DNA of 64,000 bases from Rhizobium sp. PP-CC-3A-592 (lineage in GTDB: Bacteria > Pseudomonadota > Alphaproteobacteria > Rhizobiales > Rhizobiaceae), in assembly GCF_003217095.1 (NCBI RefSeq), contig NZ_QJSR01000001.1, positions 476,916-540,915 of the forward strand. Direction: 5' to 3'. Below the pieces are notes generated by a model that had not been told where the DNA came from, searched no databases, and saw only the letters and a list, made by a program, of their open reading frames with translations. The translations under genes and the position numbers were made by a program. This document shows, piece after piece, positions 1-8,206 of the stretch (position 1 is its first letter; each line of letters opens with the position of its first letter).

Positions 1-428
1 TCATGATCGAGCCCGATGATCGCCGCCATCGCGCCCTTGCCCACGGGCACGGCCGCCTGCATGGCATTGCCGCGAATCCGCAGGAGGCGGGCGGTATCGC
101 CCAGCGAGAAGGTGCCGGCGGCGCAGAGGGCCGAATATTCGCCGAGCGAGTGGCCGGCGACGAAATCGACGTGCTTTGCGAGATCGAGCCCGCGCGCTTC
201 CAGAACCCGGATCGCCGCGACCGAGACGGCCATCAGTGCCGGCTGTGCATTCGCCGTCAGCGTCAGCTGATCCTCAGGCCCGTTCCACATCACATCCGAC
301 AGCTTCTCGCCCAGCGCATCGTCAACCTCGGCAAAAACCGCGGACGCTTCGGGAAAAGCCGAAGCCAGATCCCGCCCCATGCCAACCGCCTGGCTGCCCT
401 GCCCCGGAAACGTAAACGCGATCGCCAT
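1..428 (-). CDS. fabD: Malonyl-CoA:ACP transacylase, N-terminal part (cut by window edge)
   Basis: FabD moves the malonyl group from CoA to acyl carrier protein, the entry step of type II fatty acid elongation in the cytosol. About 142 N-terminal residues lie in the window; the rest runs off the left edge. The start is supported by an AGGAGG ribosome binding site 6 nt upstream of the ATG at 428. The N-terminus shows the family GQGSQ motif (residues 9-13), and the nucleophile elbow GHSLGEYS places the catalytic serine at about residue 94. fabG, acpP and fabF usually follow in this group but lie outside the window. Identification is firm from the motifs; completeness cannot be judged. Confidence 0.95.
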   Translation of the reverse strand, partial: MAIAFTFPGQGSQAVGMGRDLASAFPEASAVFAEVDDALGEKLSDVMWNGPEDQLTLTANAQPALMAVSVAAIRVLEARGLDLAKHVDFVAGHSLGEYSALCAAGTFSLGDTARLLRIRGNAMQAAVPVGKGAMAAIIGLDH

Positions 429-560
429 GAGGAACCTCCTGAATTTTTGGCTTCTCCATTCACATTAAGGCTCCGGAAGTCAAGCAGCGAGGGGAAACGG
501 CATTGCGGAAGCACGACGTCGTGAAGGCATCGCAAGGCCTCGACGGGGTTTTCCGAAGCG

Positions 561-589
561 CTTGACCTTGTCTCCCTGCCGATTATGTT
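561..589 (+). promoter_or_regulatory. Possible sigma-70 promoter for the aldo/keto reductase
   Basis: CTTGAC (561-566) and TATGTT (584-589) are separated by 17 nt, a fair match to the alphaproteobacterial housekeeping promoter. It lies about 80 nt upstream of the reductase start, in the divergent region shared with fabD. Seen by eye only. Confidence 0.3.
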
Positions 590-670
590 GCGTCGCAGCA
601 GGGGCGCCAGCCTCTTTCGCGGATCACAAGGGGCCGGGTCTCCGGTCGCGTTCGACAAGGTCATTCCTTC

Positions 671-1714
671 ATGCAGTACAAACAACTCGGCCGCACCGGC
701 ATCGAGGTTTCCACCATTTGCCTGGGGACCATGACGTGGGGATCGCAGAACACGCAAGACGAGGCTTTCGCCCAGCTCGACGCCTCGGTCGAGGCCGGGG
801 TGAACTTCATCGACACGGCGGAGCTCTATCCGACGACGCCGCTGTCGGAAGAGACCTATGGCGGGACAGAGCGGATCATCGGGAACTGGATGGCGGAGCG
901 TGGCAACCGCGACCGGGTCGTGCTCGCGACCAAGATCGCAGGGTCGGGCCGCAACTACATTCGCGGCGGCGGGCCGATGACGGCGGATGGCATCGTGACG
1001 GCGCTCGACGCCAGCCTGCAGCGGCTGCAGACGGACCATGTCGATCTTTACCAGCTGCATTGGCCGAACCGCGGACATTATCACTTCCGCAATGCCTGGA
1101 GCTACGATCCGAGCAAGCAGGACACCGGCAAGGTGGTCGAGGATCTCGGCGCGCTGCTGCATGCGCTGGATGCACAGGTGAAGGCGGGGAAGATCCGGGC
1201 GATCGGCGTCTCCAACGACACGGTGTGGGGCACGCAGAAGCTGCTCGATCTCGCCGAGCGCCACGGGCTGACGCGTGTCGCCTCCGTACAGAACGAGTAC
1301 AATCTTCTCTATCGCCCGCATGATCTCGATTTTGCCGAGCTGTCGCATCACGAATCGGTCGGGCTTCTTGCCTACTCGCCGCTTGCTGCCGGCCTCCTGT
1401 CTGGCAAATATATCGGTGGATCGCGGCCGGATGGCAGCCGTCTGTCGATCAACGGCGATCTCGGCGGTCGTTTCACGCCGCATCAGGAGCCGGCCGTCGA
1501 GGCCTATGTGGCGCTCGCCCGCGACCACGGCATCGACCCCTCGCAGCTGGCGCTCGCCTTCGTTCTCTCGCGTCCTTTCACAACATCCGCCATCATCGGC
1601 GCGACGACGATGGAGCAGCTGGAGATCAATCTCGGCGCCGCCGATCTCGTGCTGACGCCGGAGCTGGTCAACGGCATTCGCCGGATCCACCGCCTCTACC
1701 CCATGCCGATCTGA
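671..1714 (+). CDS. Aldo/keto reductase, Tas-like
   Basis: A 347-residue NADP(H)-dependent oxidoreductase of the aldo/keto reductase superfamily, predicted cytosolic and acting on an unknown carbonyl or alcohol substrate. The family tetrad is in place: D48 and Y53 (in DTAELYP), K88 (in LATK) and H130 (in YQLHWP). Length and the N-terminal pattern YKQLGRTG fit the Tas subgroup of E. coli, which was linked to tyrosine-auxotrophy suppression; that physiological role should not be carried over here. AAGG sits about 9 nt before the ATG. It is monocistronic, divergent from fabD and upstream of the ribosomal protein operon. Confidence 0.88.
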   Translation: MQYKQLGRTGIEVSTICLGTMTWGSQNTQDEAFAQLDASVEAGVNFIDTAELYPTTPLSEETYGGTERIIGNWMAERGNRDRVVLATKIAGSGRNYIRGGGPMTADGIVTALDASLQRLQTDHVDLYQLHWPNRGHYHFRNAWSYDPSKQDTGKVVEDLGALLHALDAQVKAGKIRAIGVSNDTVWGTQKLLDLAERHGLTRVASVQNEYNLLYRPHDLDFAELSHHESVGLLAYSPLAAGLLSGKYIGGSRPDGSRLSINGDLGGRFTPHQEPAVEAYVALARDHGIDPSQLALAFVLSRPFTTSAIIGATTMEQLEINLGAADLVLTPELVNGIRRIHRLYPMPI

Positions 1715-1767
1715 TCGGCATCCTGCGCCCATGTTAACAGCGCGCTCGTGATACGTGGATCTCCGGT

Positions 1768-1796
1768 CTTGCATTCCTGGGGAATCCGCGTATAAG
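1768..1796 (+). promoter_or_regulatory. Probable promoter of the rpsF-rpsR operon
   Basis: CTTGCA (1768-1773), a 17-nt spacer and TATAAG (1791-1796) form a good housekeeping promoter about 225 nt before rpsF. This predicts a leader of roughly 215 nt. The remainder of the 1715-2020 gap holds a GGATCC-TGAAG-GGATCC hairpin and the structured element next to the rpsF start. Confidence 0.55.
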
Positions 1797-1975
1797 CCGC
1801 CGTGTTCGAAACACCCGGTCCATCTGGCTGGTGGCTGAACGGAGGGCCGGCGCTCTTGTAGTGCCTGTCGGGATCCTGAAGGGATCCAGCCTCCCGTGTC
1901 TCCGCTCTCGACCGTCTCGAAACAACACTTTCTTGCCGGCGCTCGCGCGTCTTTAAGAACAGTCGTTGAGGCTTA

Positions 1976-2002
1976 GCGCCGTTACCGGGTGACGTTAAAC
2001 GC
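1976..2002 (+). promoter_or_regulatory. Candidate S6:S18 autoregulatory leader element
   Basis: Just upstream of the rpsF ribosome binding site, GTTAC (1981-1985) can pair with GTGAC (1989-1993) around a CGG loop, and GCG (1976-1978) with CGC (2000-2002), leaving a CC(G) bulge at 1979-1981. The published S6:S18 mRNA motif is a hairpin next to the start codon with a conserved CCG bulge bound by the S6:S18 complex. Position and bulge agree; the fold was drawn by hand. Confidence 0.4.
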
Positions 2003-2020
2003 AAGAAAGGTAAGCCAATC

Positions 2021-2461
2021 ATGGCTCTCTATGAACATGTGTTCCTGGCCCGCCAGGACGTGTCCGCACAGCAGGTCGAAGCCCTCGTCGAACAGTACAA
2101 GGGTGTGATCGAAGCCAATGGCGGCAAGGTCGGCCGGGTGGAAAACTGGGGCCTCAAGTCCCTCACCTACCGTATCGCCAAGAACCGCAAGGCTCACTAC
2201 GTCCTCATGGACATCGATGCTCCGGCACCGGCCGTCCACGAAGTCGAGCGCCAGATGCGCATCAACGAAGACGTTCTTCGCTACATGACCATCGCCGTCG
2301 AAAAGCATGAAGACGGCCCGTCCGCCATGATGCAGAAGCGCGACCGCGACGACCGTCCGCGCCGTGACGGCGACCGTCCGGACCGTGGCTTTGGCGACCG
2401 TCCGCGCCGCGATGGCGACCGTGAAGACCGTCCGCGCCGTCCGCGCGAAGACCGCGTTTAA
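2021..2461 (+). CDS. rpsF: 30S ribosomal protein S6
   Basis: S6 binds the central domain of 16S rRNA together with S18 in the platform of the small subunit. The 146-residue product begins [13 protein letters not shown], has the usual ferredoxin-like core over the first ~100 residues, and ends in an Arg/Asp-rich tail (about residues 105-146) built from imperfect RDGDR and RPRRD units. Such charged tails occur in alphaproteobacterial S6. AAGG lies about 8 nt before the ATG. It is the first gene of the operon with rpsR 20 nt downstream, and is likely autoregulated by the leader element just upstream. Confidence 0.97.
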   Translation: MALYEHVFLARQDVSAQQVEALVEQYKGVIEANGGKVGRVENWGLKSLTYRIAKNRKAHYVLMDIDAPAPAVHEVERQMRINEDVLRYMTIAVEKHEDGPSAMMQKRDRDDRPRRDGDRPDRGFGDRPRRDGDREDRPRRPREDRV

Positions 2462-2481
2462 GATCGAAGGGATTATAGACA

Positions 2482-2730
2482 ATGGCTGACATCTCCTCCG
2501 CTCCGGCACGCCGCCCCTTCCATCGCCGCCGCAAGACCTGCCCCTTCTCGGGCGCAAACGCTCCGCGGATCGACTACAAGGACGTACGCCTCCTGCAGCG
2601 CTACATTTCCGAGCGCGGCAAGATCGTGCCTTCGCGCATCACCGCCGTTTCCCAGAAGAAGCAGCGCGAACTGGCCCAGGCCATCAAGCGCGCCCGCTTC
2701 CTCGGCCTCCTGCCCTACGTTCTCTCGTAA
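2482..2730 (+). CDS. rpsR: 30S ribosomal protein S18
   Basis: An 82-residue primary binding partner of S6 on the 30S platform. The conserved core [21 protein letters not shown] and the terminal [10 protein letters not shown] block are typical of S18, and the length is normal for the family. The first residues are basic and proline-rich. It follows rpsF by 20 nt, so the two are surely cotranscribed. A GC-rich hairpin lies 18 nt after the stop, which may end part of the transcripts before the membrane protein gene. Confidence 0.97.
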   Translation: MADISSAPARRPFHRRRKTCPFSGANAPRIDYKDVRLLQRYISERGKIVPSRITAVSQKKQRELAQAIKRARFLGLLPYVLS

Positions 2731-2747
2731 GTCAGGCTTTTATTGAC

Positions 2748-2782
2748 GAAGGCGGCCAATCCCGGATCGGCCGCCTTCTCCC
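2748..2782 (+). terminator. Terminator-like hairpin after rpsR
   Basis: GAAGGCGGCC (2748-2757) pairs perfectly with GGCCGCCTTC (2769-2778) over an 11-nt loop. It is followed only by a weak pyrimidine stretch (TCCC), so termination may be partial, in keeping with the downstream genes of the same cluster. Confidence 0.5.
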
Positions 2783-2884
2783 TTCCGCGATGGGCGCGGA
2801 TCGGACTTGTGTGCTTTAAAAGCGCCAAAAACCCATGTTGGGGACATCTCGTCCTCTAACTGCCGAAGAGCAGGACAGCGACAC

Positions 2885-3871
2885 GTGACAGCCATCGACA
2901 GGACATCGTTGCTCACCGGCATTCTGGCCGGCGTTACCGCCGCGTTCCTGTCGTTCGGCGCAACCACGCCCTCCTCGCTCGCCATCGTTCTCTATGCCGC
3001 CTCCGCGCTGCCGATCCTGATCGCCGGGCTCGGCTGGGGCAATGCGGCTGCCATCGTCGCCGTGGTCGTCGCCGGTTTCCTTGCGGCCATTGCCGTCTCA
3101 CCCTATTTCGCGCTGCTCATCCTCGTCGTCACGCTCATCCCCGCCGCATGGCTGTCGCATCTGGCAAACCTTGCGCGACCCGCAAGCGAGATCGGCGGGC
3201 CCGATGACGCCATGGCGTGGTATCCGCTCTCCGATATCCTCACCCATCTTGCCGGGCTCGTTGCCGGGGGCATGCTGATCATCGGCGTCGTGCTCGGCTA
3301 CAGCACGGAAACCGCGGCCGGCATGGTCGATATCGTGATCGAAGCGCTGAAGAGCCAGGAGCCGACCTACAACCCGGATCCCGCCGCTCTCGCGCAGATC
3401 AAAGCGGTGTTCAGCGTCGCGCTGCCGATGATCCAGGGCGCGCTCTGGGTGCTCATGCTGTTTGCGGCCTATTACACGGCAACCCGGATCGTGCAGATGT
3501 CCGGTCGCAGCCTGCGTCCCCGCGAGGATATTCCCTCGACGTTGCGGATGCATCGCTTCGCCATCTTCGCCTTTCTCGGCGGGCTGGTGCTGACCTTTGC
3601 CGGTGGTGCGGCGGGTGCCGTGGGCGCCCTCGTCTGCGGCACGTTCGGCGCCGGCTTCCTGCTCTCCGGCTTTGCCGTCTTCCACTTCCGCACCCGCGGC
3701 AAGTCCTGGCGGCTTCCGGTGCTGTGGCTCGGTTACCTCTCGGTGCTGCTCTTCACCATTCCCGCCTTCTTCTTCCTCCTGTCGGGCCTCATGGATACAC
3801 GCCGAGCGATCGCGCTGTCTCCAACCCAGAAAAAAACTGGCGAGAAACCGACGGGAAAGACGCCTGAATAA
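2885..3871 (+). CDS. DUF2232 integral membrane protein
   Basis: A polytopic inner-membrane protein of 328 residues in the DUF2232 (YybS-like) family, function unknown. About eight hydrophobic segments can be seen, for example in LLTGILAGVTAAFLSFG near the N-terminus and VLLFTIPAFFFLLSG near the C-terminus, followed by a short lysine-rich cytoplasmic tail. I chose the GTG at 2885 because the 26 extra codons upstream are hydrophilic, overlap the preceding hairpin region and would precede the first membrane segment; the ATG at 2807 is the alternative. Its place between rpsR and rplI is the standard rhizobial arrangement, but no ribosomal role is implied. Confidence 0.8.
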   Translation: MTAIDRTSLLTGILAGVTAAFLSFGATTPSSLAIVLYAASALPILIAGLGWGNAAAIVAVVVAGFLAAIAVSPYFALLILVVTLIPAAWLSHLANLARPASEIGGPDDAMAWYPLSDILTHLAGLVAGGMLIIGVVLGYSTETAAGMVDIVIEALKSQEPTYNPDPAALAQIKAVFSVALPMIQGALWVLMLFAAYYTATRIVQMSGRSLRPREDIPSTLRMHRFAIFAFLGGLVLTFAGGAAGAVGALVCGTFGAGFLLSGFAVFHFRTRGKSWRLPVLWLGYLSVLLFTIPAFFFLLSGLMDTRRAIALSPTQKKTGEKPTGKTPE

Positions 3872-3907
3872 ACCATTCCAGACACAGACACCTGAAAGGA
3901 CAAAACC

Positions 3908-4483
3908 ATGGATGTCATTCTTCTCGAACGCGTAGCCAAGCTCGGCCAGATGGGCGAAACGGTCAAGGTCAAGGACGGCTTTGCCCGTAATTACCTGCTG
4001 CCGCTCGGCAAGGCTCTGCGCGCCAATGCCGGTAACAAGGCCCGTTTCGAAAGCGAGCGCGCAACGCTCGAAGCCCGCAACCTCGAGCGCAAGTCGGAAG
4101 CCCAGGCGGTTGCCGAACAGCTCGACGGCAAGAGCTTCAACGTCGTTCGCTCCGCCGGCGAAACCGGCCAGCTCTACGGTTCGGTCGCGGCTCGCGACGT
4201 TGCCGAAGTGGTTGCTGCCGAAGGCTTCAACGTCGGCCGTAACCAGGTCGACCTGAACAACCCGATCAAGTCGATCGGCCTGCACCCGGTGAAGATCCAC
4301 CTGCATGCCGAAGTCGAGATCACGGTCACGATGAACGTTGCCCGTTCGGCCGACGAAGCCGAGCGTCAGGCCAAGGGTGAAAACCTCAACTCCGCCGATG
4401 CCATCTACGGCGTCGACGAAGATGCCCTGCGTCCGGAAGACTTCTTCAACCCGGAAGCCGAATTCGACAACGACGAAGAATAA
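3908..4483 (+). CDS. rplI: 50S ribosomal protein L9
   Basis: L9 binds 23S rRNA near the L1 stalk and reaches towards the neighbouring ribosome. The N-terminal rRNA-binding domain is clear ([16 protein letters not shown], then a [10 protein letters not shown] block), followed by a long connecting helix and the C-terminal domain. At 191 residues it is about 40 longer than E. coli L9 because of an acidic C-terminal extension ending DNDEE, usual in rhizobia. AAAGGA lies 6-8 nt before the ATG. A strong intrinsic terminator follows, so this is the last gene of the operon. Confidence 0.96.
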   Translation: MDVILLERVAKLGQMGETVKVKDGFARNYLLPLGKALRANAGNKARFESERATLEARNLERKSEAQAVAEQLDGKSFNVVRSAGETGQLYGSVAARDVAEVVAAEGFNVGRNQVDLNNPIKSIGLHPVKIHLHAEVEITVTMNVARSADEAERQAKGENLNSADAIYGVDEDALRPEDFFNPEAEFDNDEE

Positions 4484-4505
4484 GCCTTCGCGAATCGATC
4501 ATGAC

Positions 4506-4543
4506 AAAGGCCCCGGAGCGCTCGCCGCTCCGGGGCCCTTTTT
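4506..4543 (+). terminator. Strong intrinsic terminator after rplI
   Basis: A perfect 12-bp GC-rich stem (GGCCCCGGAGCG at 4509-4520 with 4526-4537), a 5-nt loop, a preceding AAA and a following CTTTTT. It ends the ribosomal protein operon. Confidence 0.9.
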
Positions 4544-4650
4544 ATTTCAGCCATGCCGCTCACGCCCTGTCGCATCGGGCCAGCATCGCAACAACGCCAG
4601 AGACCAGCACTGAACCACCTTCGGCAGGCTTCTCTCATCGACACTTGGTA

Positions 4651-5718
4651 TTATTCGGCGTCTGCGATCTTCGCGTCGGGATCGAGCGACTTGTCGATGC
4701 GCACGACGACCGACAGGCCGGGGGCGAGCCGTTCGGCCGCAGCCTGGCCCGGATCGATGGAGATGCGGACGCCGACGCGCTGGGCGATCTTGGTGAAGTT
4801 GCCCGTGGCGTTGTCGGGACGGATGACGCTGAACTCGGAGCCGGCGGCCGGCGAGAAGCGCTGCACATGGCCCGTCAGCGTCCGGTGCTCCAGCGCATCG
4901 ACTGTGAAGGTGACGGGCTGGCCGACCTTCATGCCGTCGAGCTGGGTTTCCTTGTAATTGGCGACCACCCAGAGTTCGCTCGGCACCACCGACATCAGCT
5001 GCGTTCCGGCCGTCACATATTGTCCAAGACGAACGCCGACTTCGCCGAGATGCCCGTCGCGGGGCGCGCGGACAGCGGTGTTGGCGAGGTCGATCTCGGC
5101 AAGCTCGACGGCCGCCTCGGCGCCGACCACGGCGGCCTGCAGGGAACCGCGGTTGACGATGATGGTGGCGAGCGCCTGGCGGTTGACCTCGACCGCGGCC
5201 TCGGCCTGCGCCTCGGCAGCCTTAGCCTGCTCGAAGGTCGCCTGCGCCGATTCGACCTCGCTGGTGGAAGCGACGCTGCGGGCCGCGAGCTGGCTTACGC
5301 GCTCGGAGGCGAGTTCCGCCCTGCGCAAGGCGGCCTTGGCACCCAGCACCTGCGCATCGCTGGAAGCGATGCTGGCCTTGGCGGAGGCTTCCTGCTGGCG
5401 GGAATTGTCGAGTGCCGCCTTCTGCCCTGCGAGCGTCGCGCGGGCCTGCGCCACCTTCTGCTGGTAGATGCGCTCGTCGATGCGGGCAAGCACGTCGCCC
5501 TCCTTCACCGCCTGATAATCCCTGACCGGAACCTCGACCACATAGCCCGCGACCTGCGGGCTCATGATGGTGACGTAGCCTTTGACATAGGCGTTGTCCG
5601 TGGTTTCCACCGAGGTCACGAAGGGCGGCAACCGCCAAGCATAGAGCACCAGCAGGACACCGATAACGCCGGCGAGAAGGACGAGGATGGTAACGGGAGA
5701 GCGGGTGAGCTTGGACAT
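4651..5718 (-). CDS. HlyD/EmrA-type membrane fusion protein of an efflux pump
   Basis: A 355-residue periplasmic adaptor that joins an inner-membrane MFS pump to an outer-membrane channel. One N-terminal membrane anchor (about residues 9-28) is followed by a biotinyl-lipoyl half-domain (VKGYVTIMSPQVAGYVVEV), a long Ala/Glu/Gln-rich coiled-coil hairpin (about residues 85-200), the second lipoyl half (ANTAVRAPRDGHLGEVGV) and a beta-barrel region. It is the last gene of a three-gene minus-strand operon (MarR regulator, EmrB-like pump, this gene), 44 nt after the pump. Substrate is unknown; context suggests lipophilic toxicants or phenolics, as for other EmrAB systems. Confidence 0.9.
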   Translation of the reverse strand: MSKLTRSPVTILVLLAGVIGVLLVLYAWRLPPFVTSVETTDNAYVKGYVTIMSPQVAGYVVEVPVRDYQAVKEGDVLARIDERIYQQKVAQARATLAGQKAALDNSRQQEASAKASIASSDAQVLGAKAALRRAELASERVSQLAARSVASTSEVESAQATFEQAKAAEAQAEAAVEVNRQALATIIVNRGSLQAAVVGAEAAVELAEIDLANTAVRAPRDGHLGEVGVRLGQYVTAGTQLMSVVPSELWVVANYKETQLDGMKVGQPVTFTVDALEHRTLTGHVQRFSPAAGSEFSVIRPDNATGNFTKIAQRVGVRISIDPGQAAAERLAPGLSVVVRIDKSLDPDAKIADAE

Positions 5719-5762
5719 GGCGGACTCTGTTTGATGGCGGCTTCAATGAAAGGTTTTTGAGA

Positions 5763-7427
5763 TCAGGCCGGGACGGCTGCCGGGTCGGGAGAGGCGACCA
5801 GACGGCGCCAGATCAGGTGGCCAATGAGGATGGCCAGCGAGATCGCGCAGCCGATAAAGATGACGAAGAACGCATCGTTGTAGGCGAGCACATAGGCCTC
5901 GCGACTGACCTGTTGCGTCAGGAGCTGCAGCCCCTCGGCATTCAGCAGCGTCTTGTCGGTGATGACCTTGCCGTAGGAGCCTGCGAGCTGCGTCACGCGG
6001 TTGGCGACCAGCGGGTCGGACAGCATGATCTGCTCGGCCAGAAGATTGGAGTGGAATTTCTCGCGGATCGTGACGAAGGTGCCGAGCGCGGCCGAGGCCA
6101 TCAGGCTGCCGAGGCTCTGGGTGAACAGGAAGATCACGATGAAATTGACCACATAGATCGGCCCCTTGGCGAGCGCTGCGCCGAAGCCCGTCGTCATCAC
6201 CGGTGGCAGGAACATTGCCGCACCCGCTGCCACCAGCGCCTGGCTCAGATACATCTGCTCGGGTCGCGTAAGATTGGTCGACTGGCTGTCGAGCCAGGCG
6301 CCTGCGCCGATAAGAAGAAGCGCGATGACATGCGCGAGATCGAGCTGCTTCTGCACCATGAGGAAGGTGCAGAAAAGGCCGGCCGCGACCGAAGCCGCGA
6401 GCACGATCGCATAGAGCAGCATCGTCTGGTCGTTCAGCAGGCCGATCTGCTGGTAGAAGCCCGAGACCGTCGTCGTCTGCTCGGAGGAGACGGTGCGAAA
6501 CAGGATGAGGACGCCGGCCATGTGGATGTTCGGCCAGGAGAAGATCCAGCGCAGGTCGAGCATTGGCTGTGACCGGTTGATCTCGATGGCAACGAAGACC
6601 GAGAGCAGGCCGATGGCGCAGGCAAGAAGCACGCCGAGCCAGGGTGCCTCGAACCACCAGTAAAAGCGGCCGAGCGACAGGATGATGGCGAGACAGCCAA
6701 AGCCGCCGGCGAGGATGAGGTAGCTGAAGATATCGAGCGTCTGGATGACTTTCGCGCGCGGCGGGGCTGTCACCGGCAGCAGGTAGATGAAGGGCAGCGC
6801 GATCAGCGCCAGCGCCACCTCGAACGTGTAGAGCGCGCGCCAGCCGCCATACTCCATCAAAGCCGGCGAGATGATGCGCGCGAGCGGCGCGGACAGGAGC
6901 GTATTCATGACCGCGAGGCTGAGGCCCATGGACAGCTTCTTCGCCGGCGGAAACGCCTCCAGCATGTAAAGAATGCCGATGGTGGAGAGAGGTGCTGCCG
7001 CGACGCCGTTGACGAAGCGGATGATCAGCGCGGAATGCAGGTCGGACACGAAGAGATTGGCAAAGGCGGCAAAGACGAAGCAGAGAATGCCGAGTTCGGC
7101 AAAACGGCGCAGGCCGTATTGCGTGCGGATCTTGAAGAGCGCCACCGACAGGCTGGCATAGGGCGCCATATAGGCCGCCGACAGCCAGGCGAGCTCGTTG
7201 ACGGTCGCCGAGAAGGCGCCCTGCAGCTGGTAGAGATTGGCGTTCAAAAGGTTCATGCCGAGGCCCTGCGTCAGGAACATCAGCACGGATGTGAACATGT
7301 AGAGCGAGGCGCGCCCGCGCGAGATGTGCACGGCTGGCTGCGGTACGGTTGCCGGCTGGGTGGGCGCTGGCATGTCGGGCTCGGAAGCCGTCCGGTTCCC
7401 TCTCGAGGGCGCGATGGTGCTGGTCAC
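5763..7427 (-). CDS. MFS drug efflux transporter, DHA2 (EmrB/QacA) family
   Basis: A 554-residue proton-driven inner-membrane exporter with about fourteen hydrophobic segments, the DHA2 arrangement. After a ~40-residue polar Pro/Thr-rich N-terminus, the first segment begins near SLYMFTSVLMFLTQG. The reading frame begins at a GTG that overlaps the stop of the upstream MarR gene by 4 nt (GTGA), so translation is probably coupled. The adaptor gene follows on the same strand, completing an EmrAB-like tripartite pump with an outer-membrane factor encoded elsewhere. Expected control is by the MarR repressor at the operator near 7.9 kb. Confidence 0.9.
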   Translation of the reverse strand: MTSTIAPSRGNRTASEPDMPAPTQPATVPQPAVHISRGRASLYMFTSVLMFLTQGLGMNLLNANLYQLQGAFSATVNELAWLSAAYMAPYASLSVALFKIRTQYGLRRFAELGILCFVFAAFANLFVSDLHSALIIRFVNGVAAAPLSTIGILYMLEAFPPAKKLSMGLSLAVMNTLLSAPLARIISPALMEYGGWRALYTFEVALALIALPFIYLLPVTAPPRAKVIQTLDIFSYLILAGGFGCLAIILSLGRFYWWFEAPWLGVLLACAIGLLSVFVAIEINRSQPMLDLRWIFSWPNIHMAGVLILFRTVSSEQTTTVSGFYQQIGLLNDQTMLLYAIVLAASVAAGLFCTFLMVQKQLDLAHVIALLLIGAGAWLDSQSTNLTRPEQMYLSQALVAAGAAMFLPPVMTTGFGAALAKGPIYVVNFIVIFLFTQSLGSLMASAALGTFVTIREKFHSNLLAEQIMLSDPLVANRVTQLAGSYGKVITDKTLLNAEGLQLLTQQVSREAYVLAYNDAFFVIFIGCAISLAILIGHLIWRRLVASPDPAAVPA

Positions 7428-7873
7428 GAGACGCTCTCCCGCCCGATCAGGATCATGTTGTCCGCCATCGCCGTCATCACCGCGAGCGCGGTCTCCTTGT
7501 CCTGAAGGCTGACGCCGGAGAGGAGGTCGGCGCGGATGCCGCAGGCGATGACCTCGATCTCCTCAGCCAGCGCCCGCCCCATCGGCGTCATGTGGATCTG
7601 CTTGGCGCGCCGGTCGGACTTTTCCACCCGGCGCTCGATGAAGCCCTGCGCCTCCATGCCGTCCAGAAGCCGCACGATCGTCGGCGTCTCGATCGCCAGC
7701 TCTTCGGCAAGCTCGCGCTGGTTCAGTCCGTCACGACGCGACAGTGCGAACAGCGCGCGGGCCCGCGACAGCGTCAGCCCACGTTCCTTGACCTTGGCAT
7801 CGAAGACGGCGCGCAGCTTCCGGTTCACGGATTGCAGGGCATCGAACAAAGCGCGATTTGCGAGATCGGTCAA
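7424..7873 (-). CDS. MarR-family transcriptional regulator
   Basis: A 149-residue winged-helix dimeric repressor. The recognition helix and wing are visible in the middle of the protein (NQRELAEELAIETPTIVRLLD, then GFIERRVEKSDRRAKQIHMT). The start is TTG at 7873: an in-frame TAG lies two codons upstream and GGAAAGAG is placed 6 nt before the TTG. Its stop overlaps the pump start (GTGA). Members of this family next to EmrAB pumps usually repress their own operon and release DNA on binding a phenolic or other small ligand; that is inferred from context here. Confidence 0.9.
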   Translation of the reverse strand: MTDLANRALFDALQSVNRKLRAVFDAKVKERGLTLSRARALFALSRRDGLNQRELAEELAIETPTIVRLLDGMEAQGFIERRVEKSDRRAKQIHMTPMGRALAEEIEVIACGIRADLLSGVSLQDKETALAVMTAMADNMILIGRESVS

Positions 7874-7890
7874 TTGCTACTCTTTCCATA

Positions 7891-7909
7891 ATAGTAGTGT
7901 ACTAACTAT
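7891..7909. promoter_or_regulatory. Candidate MarR operator
   Basis: About 18 nt upstream of the marR start lies an imperfect palindrome: an inner TAGT-GT-ACTA (7895-7904) and an outer ATAGT (7891-7895) matched by ACTAT (7905-7909). Length and position fit a MarR-family autorepressor site. Inference from symmetry and location only. Confidence 0.4.
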
Positions 7910-8206
7910 GTGTGGTCGAAGTAATACAGAACGTCGGCCCTTTCAAGCCGTCATCGGTCCGTCCACCGCATTTCATGCCGCGGTCGTTTGGCGTATCCTG
8001 CCGAAACGATTCGCTGCCGTGACGTGTCCGGTGGTCGGTCAAGCAGAGATGGCGCAGACGGGACCGATTTCCACCGCACCCTCCCTGTGGCTGTGGAGAG
8101 CGGTAACAGGCCGTGCCCTCACCCCGACCCGGCACCAGCACCGCTTGACACCGTGTCCCGATCAGCCAATCACAGACCCCTCAAGCGGCACAGACGAGAG
8201 ATCACG
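7910..8206. other. Intergenic region between the efflux operon and dnaB
   Basis: About 300 nt without a convincing gene. An open frame runs into dnaB from 7988, but its first 73 codons are low-complexity and do not resemble the DnaB N-terminus. A TTGACA hexamer occurs at 8145-8150 without a good -10 partner. No repeat or RNA gene is seen. Confidence 0.6.

Noticed and set aside
290-1774. Long open frame antisense to the aldo/keto reductase
   Set aside because: The opposite strand encodes a full-length aldo/keto reductase with all catalytic residues; the antisense frame is Arg/His/Asp-rich with no family features, as expected in high-GC DNA.
2330-2461. Frameshift or low-quality sequence at the repetitive rpsF 3' end
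   Set aside because: The Arg/Asp repeats stay in frame to a stop followed at normal distance by rpsR; such tails are known in alphaproteobacterial S6.
8145-8173. dnaB promoter from TTGACA at 8145-8150
   Set aside because: No acceptable -10 hexamer at 16-18 nt; the sequence there reads AATCAC.
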